The notes below the pieces were generated by a model. That model was not told the DNA's origin. It worked only from the letters and a program-made list of their open reading frames with translations, and did no database searches. A program made the translations under genes and the position numbers. From assembly GCF_027019125.1 (NCBI RefSeq), contig NZ_JALUXE010000027.1, positions 496,001 to 560,000 on the forward strand: DNA of 64,000 nt. Reading direction: 5' to 3'. Below, in pieces: positions 50,976 through 60,469 of the stretch; positions within the stretch are counted from its first letter, which is position 1, and each line of letters opens with the position of its first letter. The DNA is from Roseovarius sp. (GTDB lineage Bacteria; Pseudomonadota; Alphaproteobacteria; Rhodobacterales; Rhodobacteraceae).

Positions 50976-51536
50976 ATGGGCGCAGCAATTCGCAATCTCA
51001 ACCGTATCGTCGCGGCATTTTTCGCGATAGTCACGTTTTCCCTACCTGCGCTGGCAGAGCAGACGCGGCTGGATGGGCTGTTTGCCCAGCTTTCCGGGGC
51101 CGAAGCGCCCGAGGCGCGCAAAATTGCCGCAGAGATCGAACTCGAACTGTCGCGGTCCGGGTCGCCTGCGATGGATCTCTTGTTGCGGCGCGGGCAGGAC
51201 GCGATCGAGGCGGGGGACATGACGGCAGCCATCGCGCATCTGAGCGCCGCGATCGATCATGCGCCGGACTTTGCCGAGGCTTGGCATTTGCGGTCGGTCG
51301 CGTTTTTCCGGCAAGAGCGCTATGGTCTTGCCCTGCATGACATAGAGCAGGCGCTGGCGATCGAGCCACGACATTTCAACGCGATCTACGGTTTGGGTGT
51401 TCTGTTCAAGGAACTGGGCCAGCCCGATCTGGCAGAAGGGGCGTTTTCGCGCGCTCTGGCTATACATCCCCATCACGAGGACGTAACCAAGGCCCGGGAG
51501 AGCGTTGCCCGGGATTTGGGCGGCGCGGATCTCTGA
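50976..51536 (+). CDS. Tetratricopeptide repeat protein with signal peptide
   Basis: 186 residues. Signal peptide: RIVAAFFAIVTFSLPALA. TPR motifs occur at about 65-165: GQDAIEAGDMTAAIAHLSAA, then AWHLRSVAFFRQERYGLALH and GLGVLFKELGQPDLAEGAFS. It is periplasmic or membrane-associated and probably a protein-protein adaptor. It diverges from the SCP2 gene and precedes the helicase by 21 bases, so it may share its transcript. Confidence 0.85.
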   Translation: MGAAIRNLNRIVAAFFAIVTFSLPALAEQTRLDGLFAQLSGAEAPEARKIAAEIELELSRSGSPAMDLLLRRGQDAIEAGDMTAAIAHLSAAIDHAPDFAEAWHLRSVAFFRQERYGLALHDIEQALAIEPRHFNAIYGLGVLFKELGQPDLAEGAFSRALAIHPHHEDVTKARESVARDLGGADL

Positions 51537-51557
51537 CAGGATCAAGGAGCAGGGCGG

Positions 51558-54479
51558 ATGTCCGAGCAGTCAAGAACCTTCGCGGTTCTGGGCCCGACCA
51601 ATACCGGCAAGACGCATTATGCCATCGAGCGCATGCTGGGCTATCGCACGGGCATCATCGGCCTGCCGCTGCGCCTGTTGGCGCGCGAGGTCTATGACAA
51701 GATCGTCGCGGTGCGCGGACCCTCTGTCGTGGCGCTCGTCACAGGCGAAGAGCGGATCGTGCCCGAGCGCGCGCAATACTGGGTCTGCACCGTCGAGGCG
51801 ATGCCCGAGGGGATGGGTGCGGATTTCGTGGCGGTGGATGAAATTCAGCTTTGTGCCGATCCCGAGCGTGGCCATGTCTTTACCGACCGCCTCTTGCGGA
51901 TGCGCGGGCTGCGCGAGACGCAGTTTCTGGGCAGCCACACCATGCGCCAAACCATTGCCGCGCTGGTGCCGGGGGTGGAGTTCCTGAGCCGCGAACGCAT
52001 GTCGCAACTGACCTATACCGGCCCGCGCAAGATCGCCAAGATGCCCGCCCGCAGCGCCATCGTGGGTTTTTCCGTGGAAAACGTCTATGCCATGGCCGAG
52101 CTTTTGCGCAGGCAGAAGGGCGGCGCTGCGGTGGTCATGGGGGCACTCAGCCCGCGCACCCGGAATGCGCAGGTCGAGCTCTATCAGAATGGCGATGTCG
52201 ATTATCTCGTGGCGACCGACGCCATCGGCATGGGGCTCAATCTCGATATCAGCCACGTGGCCTTTTCCTCGCTCAGCAAATTCGACGGGCGTCGGATGCG
52301 CTATTTGCAGCCCAATGAGTTGGGGCAGATCGCCGGGCGCGCGGGGCGGGGGATGAACAACGGCACCTTTGGCGTGACCGGCGAGGCGCCGGACCTCGAT
52401 CCCGAGTTGGCCGAGGCGATCATGGAGCATCGCTTTGCCCCCATCCGCAAGCTGGAATGGCGCAATGCGCGGCTACAATTCGGCACCACGGCCGCACTCA
52501 TCGCCAGCCTCGAGGCGCGACCGGATCACGACTTGCTGGTTCGCGCCCGCGAAGCGGACGATCTGGGCGCGCTCAAGACGCTGGCGGAACAGCCTGACGT
52601 GGCACAGCGCGCGATTGGCGGCACTGCGGTGAAACTCTTGTGGGATGTGTGCCGCATTCCCGACTTTCGCGGCATCAGCGCCGCCGAACATGCCAGCCTG
52701 CTCGAGCGGATTTATTGCGATCTCACCGACTATGGCCGCGTGCCCGATGACTGGCTGGCACAGCAGGTGGCGCGCATCGACCGCACCGATGGCGATATCG
52801 ACACGCTGTCCAAACGCTTGGCATATATCCGCACATGGACCTATGTCGCGCAGCGAAAAGGCTGGCTCGATGACGAAAACCATTGGCGCGGCGCGACACG
52901 CGCTGTAGAAGACCGCCTGTCGGATGCGCTTCATGGCGCGCTGACCCAGAGATTTGTGGATCGGCGCACCTCGGTTCTGTTGCGCCGGCTCAAGCAGAAG
53001 GAAGCCATGGTGGCCGAAGTAAACGATCAAGGTGATGTGACCGTCGAGGGCGAATTCGTCGGACGGCTCGAAGGGTTCCGCTTCATGCAGGACCGCGCGG
53101 CGGCGGGCAAAGAGGCCCGAACGCTGCAACAGGCGAGCGTTGCGGCCCTGGCCCCGCACTTCCATCTCAAGGCGGATCGTTTCTACAACGCCCCCGACAC
53201 CGAGATCGACTTTACCGAGCAAGGCGGCCTCTTGTGGGGCAAGGAGGCGGTGGGCAAGCTCACGCCCGGTGCCGATCCGTTGAAGCCGCAGGTCGTGGCC
53301 TTTGTCGATGACGAGGCGGGCGCCGATGTGGCGGCCAAGGTGCAGCGCCGCTTGCAGCATTACATCGACCGCCGGATTGCCACGCTGTTCGAGCCGCTCC
53401 TGAACATTCAGCGCGACGAGACGCTGAACGGTCTGGCGCGGGGCTTTGGCTTTCGCATGGTCGAGGCGATGGGCCTGATCCCGCGCGGCGAGGTGGCCGA
53501 CGAGGTCAAGGCGCTGGATCAAGAGGCGCGCGGTGCGCTGCGCAAGCATGGCATCCGCTTTGGCCAGTTCACGGTGTTTCTGCCGCTCCTGCTCAAGCCT
53601 GCGCCGACGCGCCTGCGTCTGGTGCTGTGGTCGCTGGCGCAGGGGATGGACGAGTTCCCCGAGGCGCCGCCGCCCGGTCTGGTGACGGTGCCGGCGCGCA
53701 GCGACGCGCCCAAGGGATATTTTACCATGGCGGGCTATCGCGCCGCGGGCGAGCGCGCGATCCGGATCGACATGCTCGAACGTCTGGCCGACATGCTGCG
53801 CAGCGAGGATACCCGCGCCGGGTTCGAGGCCAAGCCCGACATGCTCTCGATCACCGGCATGACGCTCGAGCAATTCGCGTTGCTCATGCAGGGGCTGGGC
53901 TACAAGGCCGAGCGCGGGGAGCGTGAAAAGGTCAAGCCGGTGGATCAGGCCATCGTGGATGCCCCCGCCGATGCCGCACAGGCCGTAGAGGCCGAAACGG
54001 CGGGCGATGTGGTTGCGGATATTCCCGATGAGGGGGTTGCCCCCGTCGCGGCAGAGCCTGTCGGCGAGGTCGAGGTGCCTGCCGCGCTCGACGAGACCCC
54101 TGCCGAAGAGCTGGCTCCCGGTGAGACACCAGAGGTCGCGGCCGCTGAGATCGAGGTCTATTACACCTTCACTTGGGCCCCGCGCGCAAATCGCCCCCGT
54201 GGCGAGCGCCCGGCGCAAGGCAGAGGGCAGGGCGGGCGCGGCCCGCGCGGCGCTCAGTCCGGTGACGGAGCAGCAAGCGAGGGTGCCGGCGGGCAAAAGC
54301 GGGACCGTCCGCACCGCCAGGGAGGCAAGCCGCGCGGCAAGCCCGGCAAGGGCAAACCGCGCGACGCCCGCGATGAGCAGCCCAAGACCTATGCCGCCAA
54401 GCCCGAGAAACGCAATGACCGGATCGACCCGGACAATCCCTTCGCCGCAGCACTGATGGGGCTGAGGACCAAGGGCTGA
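51558..54479 (+). CDS. Suv3-like superfamily 2 RNA helicase
   Basis: 973 residues. Motif I AVLGPTNTGKTHYAIERMLG, motif II VAVDEIQLCAD, then HTMRQTIAALV and the helicase C motifs AIGMGLNLDISHVAFSS and ELGQIAGRAGRGMNNGTFG. This matches the SUPV3L1/Suv3 family, the RNA-degradosome helicase of mitochondria, which has alphaproteobacterial relatives. The C-terminal 170 residues are acidic then strongly basic and glycine-rich (PRGERPAQGRGQGGRGPRGA), a likely RNA-binding tail. It is followed four bases later by an Hsp15-like protein, suggesting roles in RNA turnover or ribosome rescue. Confidence 0.9.
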   Translation: MSEQSRTFAVLGPTNTGKTHYAIERMLGYRTGIIGLPLRLLAREVYDKIVAVRGPSVVALVTGEERIVPERAQYWVCTVEAMPEGMGADFVAVDEIQLCADPERGHVFTDRLLRMRGLRETQFLGSHTMRQTIAALVPGVEFLSRERMSQLTYTGPRKIAKMPARSAIVGFSVENVYAMAELLRRQKGGAAVVMGALSPRTRNAQVELYQNGDVDYLVATDAIGMGLNLDISHVAFSSLSKFDGRRMRYLQPNELGQIAGRAGRGMNNGTFGVTGEAPDLDPELAEAIMEHRFAPIRKLEWRNARLQFGTTAALIASLEARPDHDLLVRAREADDLGALKTLAEQPDVAQRAIGGTAVKLLWDVCRIPDFRGISAAEHASLLERIYCDLTDYGRVPDDWLAQQVARIDRTDGDIDTLSKRLAYIRTWTYVAQRKGWLDDENHWRGATRAVEDRLSDALHGALTQRFVDRRTSVLLRRLKQKEAMVAEVNDQGDVTVEGEFVGRLEGFRFMQDRAAAGKEARTLQQASVAALAPHFHLKADRFYNAPDTEIDFTEQGGLLWGKEAVGKLTPGADPLKPQVVAFVDDEAGADVAAKVQRRLQHYIDRRIATLFEPLLNIQRDETLNGLARGFGFRMVEAMGLIPRGEVADEVKALDQEARGALRKHGIRFGQFTVFLPLLLKPAPTRLRLVLWSLAQGMDEFPEAPPPGLVTVPARSDAPKGYFTMAGYRAAGERAIRIDMLERLADMLRSEDTRAGFEAKPDMLSITGMTLEQFALLMQGLGYKAERGEREKVKPVDQAIVDAPADAAQAVEAETAGDVVADIPDEGVAPVAAEPVGEVEVPAALDETPAEELAPGETPEVAAAEIEVYYTFTWAPRANRPRGERPAQGRGQGGRGPRGAQSGDGAASEGAGGQKRDRPHRQGGKPRGKPGKGKPRDARDEQPKTYAAKPEKRNDRIDPDNPFAAALMGLRTKG

Positions 54480-54483
54480 GGTC

Positions 54484-54864
54484 TTGGACGGACCTGCACC
54501 CAAGATCCGCCTCGACAAATGGCTCTGGCAGGCGCGGTTCTTCAAGACGCGCACGCTCTCGGCCAAGGAAATCTCTGCCGGGCATGTGCGCGTCAACGGT
54601 GTGCGTGCGACCAAGCCCGCGCAGGCGGTGGGGCCGGGCGATGTTCTGACCTTTGCGCAGGCAGAGCGGGTGCGCGTGGTGCGGATTCTGGAGCTGGGCA
54701 CCCGGCGCGGCCCCGCGCCCGAGGCGCAGACGCTCTATGACGATCTGAGCGACCCGGTGACGCAGGACAGTGTTCCGCCCGCGCCCAAATTTGAGGGAAA
54801 AGGGCGCCCGACCAAGCGCGACCGTCGCAAACTCGACCTCAATGAATCGGGACCGCTTGATTGA
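54484..54864 (+). CDS. S4 domain RNA-binding protein (Hsp15-like)
   Basis: 126 residues. S4 domain at the N-terminus: IRLDKWLWQARFFKTRTLSA, KEISAGHVRVNGVRATKPAQ and VGPGDVLTFAQAERVRVVRI, then a basic tail GKGRPTKRDRRKLDL. It matches the Hsp15/HslR family, which binds stalled 50S subunits with nascent chains. No ATG exists before the domain; TTG 54484 is the likely start, four bases after the helicase stop, so coupling is probable. Confidence 0.88.
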   Translation: MDGPAPKIRLDKWLWQARFFKTRTLSAKEISAGHVRVNGVRATKPAQAVGPGDVLTFAQAERVRVVRILELGTRRGPAPEAQTLYDDLSDPVTQDSVPPAPKFEGKGRPTKRDRRKLDLNESGPLD

Positions 54865-54916
54865 TCCGCCCCACTGGATTAGGTGAGGCGCAATTCGGCA
54901 AGAATGAGAGACGGCA

Positions 54917-55255
54917 ATGACCTATATCGTGAACGACGCCTGTATCGCCTGCAAATACACCGACTGTGTCGAGGTCTGCCCGGTCGACTGTTTCTATGAG
55001 GGCGAGAACATGCTGGTCATTCATCCTGATGAATGCATCGACTGTGGTGTGTGCGAACCGGAATGCCCCGCCGATGCGATCCGCCCGGACACAGAGCCGG
55101 ACATGGAAAAATGGGTCGAGTTCAACCGCAAATATGCGGAAATGTGGCCGGTGATCATCACCAAGAAAGACCCGCTGCCCGAGGCGGAAGAGCGCGACGG
55201 CGAGGCTGGCAAGCTCGAGAAATACTTCTCCGAGGCTCCCGGTCAGGGCGGCTGA
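54917..55255 (+). CDS. fdxA: Seven-iron ferredoxin FdxA
   Basis: 112 residues. Two iron-sulfur cluster motifs: [20 protein letters not shown] and [20 protein letters not shown], the pattern for one 3Fe-4S and one 4Fe-4S cluster. A C-terminal extension of about 50 residues ([20 protein letters not shown]) is characteristic of FdxA in proteobacteria. It is a cytoplasmic electron carrier. It lies between the S4 protein and carD, as often seen in alphaproteobacteria. Confidence 0.95.
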   Translation: MTYIVNDACIACKYTDCVEVCPVDCFYEGENMLVIHPDECIDCGVCEPECPADAIRPDTEPDMEKWVEFNRKYAEMWPVIITKKDPLPEAEERDGEAGKLEKYFSEAPGQGG

Positions 55256-55355
55256 AACCTGATTCGCGGCGCTCAGCCGTCAAAGCGGGCCGCGCGCGAA
55301 AACGTGAAGCGGATAAACCCTTGATTTGCGGGGGTGAATGACACGCACCAAAACA

Positions 55356-55380
55356 CCGCCCTTTCATTGGGCGGTTTTTT
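55356..55380 (+). terminator. Rho-independent terminator after fdxA
   Basis: Stem CCGCCC/GGGCGG (55356-55361 and 55369-55374), loop TTTCATT, then six T (55375-55380). It lies about 100 bases after the fdxA stop. Confidence 0.9.
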
Positions 55381-55546
55381 GTGATACAGTTTCATGACAA
55401 GATCAAATGTGCCTGATATCCATTCACCCGCGTTGCTGCCCGGGGGTGGATTTCTCTGCGACAGATACACATATACCGTGGACCGCATTGGCCCTTGGCA
55501 TGTGTTTTTGTGCGTCCGAGCTGGCAGCCCTGCGAGGAAGACCTGA

Positions 55547-56056
55547 ATGTCGAAGACCAAGAAGTCCGAATTTCGCCCCGATGATTACGTTGTATACCCC
55601 GCCCATGGCGTGGGCCAGATCGTTTCGATCGAAGAGCAGGAAATCGCCGGCATCAAGCTGGAACTGTTCGTGATCTCCTTTGAAAAGGACAAGATGACCC
55701 TGCGGGTGCCCACCAACAAGGCCACGGAAATCGGTATGCGTGGGCTGTCCAGCCCCGATGTCGTGTCCAAGGCCATGAGCACGCTCAAGGGCAAGGCCAA
55801 GGTCAAGCGCGCCATGTGGTCGCGTCGGGCGCAGGAATACGAGCAAAAGATCAACTCTGGCGATCTGATCGCCATTGCCGAGGTGGTGCGCGACCTGCAC
55901 CGCTCGGACGATCAGCGCGAGCAGAGCTATTCCGAGCGTCAGCTCTACGAGGCCGCACTCGAGCGTCTGACGCGCGAAGTCGCTGCCGTTTCGGGCGGTG
56001 ACGAGGTTCTGGCCGCGCGCAAGGTGGATGAGGTGCTGGTGTCGCGCGCCGCGTGA
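55547..56056 (+). CDS. carD: CarD family transcriptional regulator
   Basis: 169 residues. The N-terminal RNA-polymerase-interacting Tudor-like domain reads DYVVYPAHGVGQIVSIEEQE, LFVISFEKDKMTLRVPTNKA. A helical DNA-binding domain follows (WSRRAQEYEQKINSGDLIAI, EQSYSERQLYEAALERLTRE). CarD/CdnL proteins stabilise open promoter complexes, notably at rRNA promoters. A promoter region of 160 bases separates it from the fdxA terminator, so it is its own unit. Confidence 0.94.
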   Translation: MSKTKKSEFRPDDYVVYPAHGVGQIVSIEEQEIAGIKLELFVISFEKDKMTLRVPTNKATEIGMRGLSSPDVVSKAMSTLKGKAKVKRAMWSRRAQEYEQKINSGDLIAIAEVVRDLHRSDDQREQSYSERQLYEAALERLTREVAAVSGGDEVLAARKVDEVLVSRAA

Positions 56057-56081
56057 ACCACGCCACAAAGATTTGGAAAGG

Positions 56082-56107
56082 GCCGCGTTCTCGGACGCGG
56101 CTTTTTT
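56082..56107 (+). terminator. Rho-independent terminator after carD
   Basis: Perfect seven-base stem GCCGCGT/ACGCGGC (56082-56088 and 56095-56101), loop TCTCGG and six T. Confidence 0.93.
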
Positions 56108-56113
56108 CGTCAG

Positions 56114-56872
56114 TCAGGGCAAGAGGCTGATCAGCACCGCGATTTCCGCCAGTTGCTGCGTGGCCCCGAGGATGTCACCCGTCTGCCCGCCGATCTTGGC
56201 GCGGGCAATGAGGGCGATTGCACAGGTGACGATCCCGGCGGCAACAAGGGCGCCCAGCCCCGCCGCCCCGACAAGGCCAAAGGTCAGCGCCACCGCTATC
56301 GCCAGCCCCAAGAGGGCCGTGGTCCGCGGCGGACGGCCCTGCGCCTGCGACAGCCCATTGGCGCGGGCATGGGGCAGGGCGCACATGACCCCCGTCATCA
56401 TCGCGCGCGACAAGAGGGCGGCCGCCAGAAGGGCGGTTGTCGCCGTGGCCGGGCTGGCCTCAAAGAGCAGCCAGAGCGCCACGCCGCGCGCGCCCAGCGA
56501 CAGGACGAGCGCGATCACGCCATAGCTGCCGATATGGCTGTCCTTCATGATCTCGAGCCGTCGTTCGGGCGTCCAGCCGCCCCAGAGGCCATCGGAGGTA
56601 TCGGCCAGGCCATCCTCGTGCATCGCGCCGCTCAGAATGATGGGCAGGGCCAGCGCGATCAGCGCCACAAGCGGTGTGGGCAGCCCCAGCGCCAGGGCCA
56701 TCAAACCGCCCAGGCCCGCAATCCCGCCCAACACCAGCCCTGCCAGCGGATAGGCCCAGGCCGCGCGCGCGCCCCGATCAAACCGCCGCAGCGGCACCGG
56801 CAAACGGCTGAGCAGGCTCAGTGCAAGGGGCATATCCCTCAGGCGGATCAAGGCCTTGTCGTTTTCTGCCAT
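56114..56872 (-). CDS. cobS: Adenosylcobinamide-GDP ribazoletransferase (cobalamin synthase)
   Basis: 252 residues, membrane enzyme that joins adenosylcobinamide-GDP with alpha-ribazole in the last steps of vitamin B12 synthesis. The active motif [19 protein letters not shown] lies at about 85-103, followed by [20 protein letters not shown]. Several membrane helices fill the rest. ATG 56872 is chosen because AAAAGGG precedes it; ATG 56890 lacks a site. It diverges from cobT. Confidence 0.93.
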   Translation of the reverse strand: MAENDKALIRLRDMPLALSLLSRLPVPLRRFDRGARAAWAYPLAGLVLGGIAGLGGLMALALGLPTPLVALIALALPIILSGAMHEDGLADTSDGLWGGWTPERRLEIMKDSHIGSYGVIALVLSLGARGVALWLLFEASPATATTALLAAALLSRAMMTGVMCALPHARANGLSQAQGRPPRTTALLGLAIAVALTFGLVGAAGLGALVAAGIVTCAIALIARAKIGGQTGDILGATQQLAEIAVLISLLP

Positions 56873-56950
56873 GGGCGTGCCCTTTTTCATCTGGGGCGGG
56901 GGCTCTGCCTGCGATACAGAAAGGGCGGATCACAATCAATGAGGCTTTGC

Positions 56951-57967
56951 ATGGTGCCCGCCTTCTCTTCGCTCTCGGATTTCGGCGCACTCTTGCGAGA
57001 GGCACCCGGCCCCGATGCGGCGGCCACGGGCGCCGCGCAAGCCCGCGATGCGCAGCTCACCAAACCCCCCGGTGCCTTGGGGCGGCTCGAGGAGCTGGCG
57101 CTCTGGTATTGTGGCTGGCGCGGCGATGCGCGGGCGCGGGTAAGGGCGCCACAAGTGATTGTTTTCGCGGGCAATCACGGGGTGGTTGCGCAGGGTATCT
57201 CTGCCTTTCCCGCCGAAGTCACGGCGCAGATGGTGGCCAATTTCCGCGCCGGGGGGGCTGCGGTCAATCAATTGGCGGCGCAGGTCGGCGCGCGGATGGA
57301 TGTGGTGGCGCTCGATCTTGATCGGCCCACGGGCGACATCAGCCTCTGTGCGGCCATGTCCGAGGCAGAGGTCGTCGCCGCGCTCGACAGCGGTTGGGCG
57401 GCGGTCGATCCAGCCTCTGACCTTTTGGTCGTGGGTGAAATGGGCATTGGCAACACCACCTCTGCGGCGGCGATTGCGCTGGCGCTCTATGGCGGCGACG
57501 CCGTGGATTGGACCGGGCGCGGCACCGGGCTTGCCGACGGGGCGCTGGCGCACAAGGCGCAGATCGTGGCGCGCGCGGTGGCGGTCAATGACGCCCGCGG
57601 CGCGGGCGGGCTGGAGATCTTGCGCCGCTTGGGCGGGCGCGAATTGGCGGCGATGGCGGGGGCCATGGCACGGGCGCGACAGTTGCGCATTCCGGTGGTT
57701 CTCGACGGCTTTATCTGCACTGCCGCCGCTGCCTGTCTGGAGGTGCACTGCCCCGGGGCGCTGGATCATGTGGTGGCGGGCCATGTCAGCGCCGAGCCGG
57801 GACATGCGCGCCTGCTTCAGGAACTGGGCAGGGTGCCGCTCTTGTCGCTGGGCCTGCGTCTGGGCGAAGGGTCGGGCGGGGCGCTGGCCATCGGCGTGGT
57901 GCAGGCGGCGCTGGCCTGCCATTCCGGCATGGCCACCTTTGCCGAGGCGGGCGTGTCCGGGGCGTGA
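56951..57967 (+). CDS. cobT: Nicotinate-nucleotide-dimethylbenzimidazole phosphoribosyltransferase
   Basis: 338 residues. It makes alpha-ribazole phosphate, the lower ligand of cobalamin. Family motifs: [60 protein letters not shown], and the catalytic glutamate in [20 protein letters not shown] near the C-terminus. GAGG six bases before ATG 56951 supports that start; ATG 56939 is also possible. Divergent partner of cobS across 78 bases; the two act in the same branch. Confidence 0.94.
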   Translation: MVPAFSSLSDFGALLREAPGPDAAATGAAQARDAQLTKPPGALGRLEELALWYCGWRGDARARVRAPQVIVFAGNHGVVAQGISAFPAEVTAQMVANFRAGGAAVNQLAAQVGARMDVVALDLDRPTGDISLCAAMSEAEVVAALDSGWAAVDPASDLLVVGEMGIGNTTSAAAIALALYGGDAVDWTGRGTGLADGALAHKAQIVARAVAVNDARGAGGLEILRRLGGRELAAMAGAMARARQLRIPVVLDGFICTAAAACLEVHCPGALDHVVAGHVSAEPGHARLLQELGRVPLLSLGLRLGEGSGGALAIGVVQAALACHSGMATFAEAGVSGA

Positions 57968-58044
57968 GGGCCGCATCGGCTTGACCCGCCTGCCGCCCCG
58001 GAATACTGATAAAAACCGTCGGATTATGCCGGAGCATCAAGCCC

Positions 58045-59709
58045 ATGAGTGAAACCCTATTGCACCGCCTCGCCTGGGTCGTGGTCGCGCTCTGTCTCGC
58101 GCCCATCCTCGCGGCGGCGCTTGCGGCCTTTGCGGGGGATTTGCAGACATGGCGCGAGGTGCTGTCCTCGGTCCTGCCGCGCTATACCGCAACGACGCTG
58201 ACCTTGGTGGCGATCGTTGGTGTCAGCACGGCGGTGATCGGATCGGTCACGGCCTGGCTGGTGACGGTCTACCGTTTTCCCGGTGTGCGAGTGCTGGAGG
58301 TGGCGCTGGCGCTGCCGCTGGCCTTTCCGGCCTATGTCATGGCCTATGCCTATACGCACTTCCTGGATCATCCCGGCCCGGTGCAGACCGCCCTGCGCGC
58401 GCTCACTGGCTGGGGGCCGCGCGATTACTGGTTTCCGGAGGTGCGCAGCCTGGGCGGGGCGGCCCTGATGCTGACCATCGTGCTTTATCCATATGTCTAC
58501 TTGCTGGCGCGCGCCTCGTTCCGGCAGCAATCCGGCAATGCGTTCCTTGTGGCGCGCACGCTCGGGCGCTCGCCGATGCAGGCCTTCTGGCGCGTGGCCC
58601 TGCCGATGGCGCGCCCGGCGATTGCGGGCGGCGCGCTCTTGGCGATCATGGAGACCATCGCCGATTTCGGCACGGTGGCGTTTTTCAATGTCCAGACCTT
58701 TGCCACCGGCATCTATCAGGCGTGGTTCAGCCTGGGCGACCGGGCAGCGGCGGCGCAACTGGCGCTCTGCCTGCTCAGTTTTGCGCTGCTTCTGGCGGGG
58801 TTGGAGCGGGCAAGCCGGGGGCGGTCGCGCACCGCCGGACGCGGCGCGCGGTTCGAGACGATGGAGCGCCCCGAATTGCGCGGGCCTGCGGGCTGGGGGG
58901 CCTTTGTGCTCTGTTTTCTGCCGGTGCTGCTGGGGTTCATCATCCCGGTGATCATGCTGGGGGAAATGGCCATCGGCTCGGGCCAGAATATCCTCTCGGC
59001 GCGCTACCTGGGGTTCATGTCCAATTCCGTGCTCCTGGCCAGTGTGGCGGCGGTGCTGACGGTGGCGGGGGCGATCCTCGTGGGGTTTCGCGCCCGCACC
59101 CGGCCAGGGCGCAGCGCCCGCTGGTTGGTGATGGGGGCGGGTCTGGGCTATGCGGTGCCGGGCGGCGTGATTGCGGTGGGCCTCATGGTGCCGATGGCGG
59201 GGCTGGACAACGCCATTGACGCCTTCATGGACGAGACATTCGGCATCCGCACCGGGCTTTTGATCACCGGATCAATCTGGCTCATGATCATGGCCTATGT
59301 GGTGCGGTTCATGGCGGCGGCGCTCAACGCCTATGACAGTGGCATGGCGACGGTGCCGGGGCATCTGGATGCGATTGGCCGTTCCCTGGGTCAGCCGGGA
59401 CCCAAGCTGTTGACACGGGTGCATCTGCCGGTGGCGCGCACTTCGGTTCTGACGGCGCTGTTGATCGTCTTTGTCGATGTGATGAAGGAATTGCCTGCCA
59501 CGCTGATCCTGCATCCCTTCGACTTTCAGACGCTGGCAGTGCAGGCCCATCGCCTTGCCGCCGATGAACGTCTGTCCGAGGCGGCAGTGCCCTCGCTGGT
59601 GCTGGTGGGCTTTGGCCTCATTCCGGTGCTCATTCTTTGCCGCACGCTGGGCCGCGAGAGCATGGGGCGGCGTGCAGCCAAGATTGGCACGGCGATTTCG
59701 GCAGGGTGA
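58045..59709 (+). CDS. Iron(III)-type ABC transporter permease (FbpB family)
   Basis: 554 residues, about 12 membrane helices, and two ABC permease domains fused in one chain as in FbpB/SfuB. First domain: TLTLVAIVGVSTAVIGSVTA, LARASFRQQSGNAFLVARTL then GRSPMQAFWRVALPMARPAI (coupling loop). Second domain: IGRSLGQPGPKLLTRVHLPV, DVMKELPATLILHPFDFQTL, a typical FbpB ending. No binding protein or ATPase is encoded nearby, so its partners are elsewhere. ATG 58045 is not preceded by a strong ribosome site. Confidence 0.92.
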   Translation: MSETLLHRLAWVVVALCLAPILAAALAAFAGDLQTWREVLSSVLPRYTATTLTLVAIVGVSTAVIGSVTAWLVTVYRFPGVRVLEVALALPLAFPAYVMAYAYTHFLDHPGPVQTALRALTGWGPRDYWFPEVRSLGGAALMLTIVLYPYVYLLARASFRQQSGNAFLVARTLGRSPMQAFWRVALPMARPAIAGGALLAIMETIADFGTVAFFNVQTFATGIYQAWFSLGDRAAAAQLALCLLSFALLLAGLERASRGRSRTAGRGARFETMERPELRGPAGWGAFVLCFLPVLLGFIIPVIMLGEMAIGSGQNILSARYLGFMSNSVLLASVAAVLTVAGAILVGFRARTRPGRSARWLVMGAGLGYAVPGGVIAVGLMVPMAGLDNAIDAFMDETFGIRTGLLITGSIWLMIMAYVVRFMAAALNAYDSGMATVPGHLDAIGRSLGQPGPKLLTRVHLPVARTSVLTALLIVFVDVMKELPATLILHPFDFQTLAVQAHRLAADERLSEAAVPSLVLVGFGLIPVLILCRTLGRESMGRRAAKIGTAISAG

Positions 59710-59755
59710 CGGAATTTTTAAAAAATTCCGGTCAGGAAAGTTTTAAACTTTCCTG
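59710..59755. repeat. Two adjacent perfect A/T-rich palindromes
   Basis: CGGAATTTTT-A-AAAAATTCCG (59710-59730) is followed after two bases by CAGGAAAGTTT-T-AAACTTTCCTG (59733-59755). Each has 10-11 base perfect arms and a one-base centre. They start right after the permease stop, between it and the convergent flavin reductase-like gene; bidirectional termination is the simplest role. Confidence 0.9.
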
Positions 59756-59774
59756 AAACCAATGGTGTGCGGCC

Positions 59775-60380
59775 TTACTCCCCCGGTCGCTTCAGGCTGA
59801 AGGTCTCGCGGATCACGGAATAATCCTGATACCCGAGCCGCGTCAGCGGATTGAAGCGCGTCACGTCGAACCGGCCCTCGACCATGCAGTCATCGCGCAT
59901 GTGCACGCCCGTGACCTCGCCGAAGACCACGAAATTCGCCTCGCCGGGCAATTGCACGATCTGGGTCAGCTTGCATTCCAGACTGGCCGGGCTGGCCGCG
60001 ACACGGGCGCAGGCGATGGTTTCGCAATCCGCCTTTTCCAAACCTGCATCGGTGAATTCATCCACCTCACGCCCCCATGCGCCCGAGGTCCTGTTCATCG
60101 CGTCGCGCAGCGCCTCGCTCACGATATTGACGCAAAAGACACCTGTTTCGCGGATATTGGCGACGCTGTCCTTGGTGTCGCCGCGATCCGGCTTGGCGCT
60201 GGTCGAGGCAAACATCACCTGCGGCGGCACATAGGCCACCGCGTTGAAGAACGAATAAGGCGCCAGATTGTCCTGCCCGTCGGCCCCACGGGTCGAAATC
60301 CAGCCGATCGGGCGCGGTGTCACGATGGCATTGAACGGGTTATGCGGCAGGCCATGGCCCTCTTCGGGTCGGTAAAACAT
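59775..60380 (-). CDS. Flavin reductase family protein (FMN-binding split barrel)
   Basis: 201 residues. The conserved FMN-binding start PFNAIVTPRPIGWISTRGAD is followed by NLAPYSFFNAVAYVPPQVMF and ETGVFCVNIVSEALRDAMNR, typical for the flavin reductase-like/DIM6 family. Members reduce FMN with NAD(P)H or bind FMN for other reactions; the reaction here is unknown. ATG 60380 follows AAGGAG with six-base spacing; ATG 60398 lies within that leader. Confidence 0.9.
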   Translation of the reverse strand: MFYRPEEGHGLPHNPFNAIVTPRPIGWISTRGADGQDNLAPYSFFNAVAYVPPQVMFASTSAKPDRGDTKDSVANIRETGVFCVNIVSEALRDAMNRTSGAWGREVDEFTDAGLEKADCETIACARVAASPASLECKLTQIVQLPGEANFVVFGEVTGVHMRDDCMVEGRFDVTRFNPLTRLGYQDYSVIRETFSLKRPGE

Positions 60381-60469
60381 CCGCTTCTCCTTGGTCATCG
60401 GGTTTGTGCCTGTCGTAACGTCGTGCTACGCGCATGGCCAGTCGATTTTTGGCAAGGGCAACGCGCGGC

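Noticed and set aside
52473..54701. A 742-residue minus-strand frame
   Set aside because: It is antisense to the Suv3-like helicase and has no recognisable domain.
56873..56950. Possible cobalamin riboswitch between cobS and cobT
   Set aside because: The divergent gap is 78 bases, too short for the aptamer, and no B12-box-like sequence is visible.
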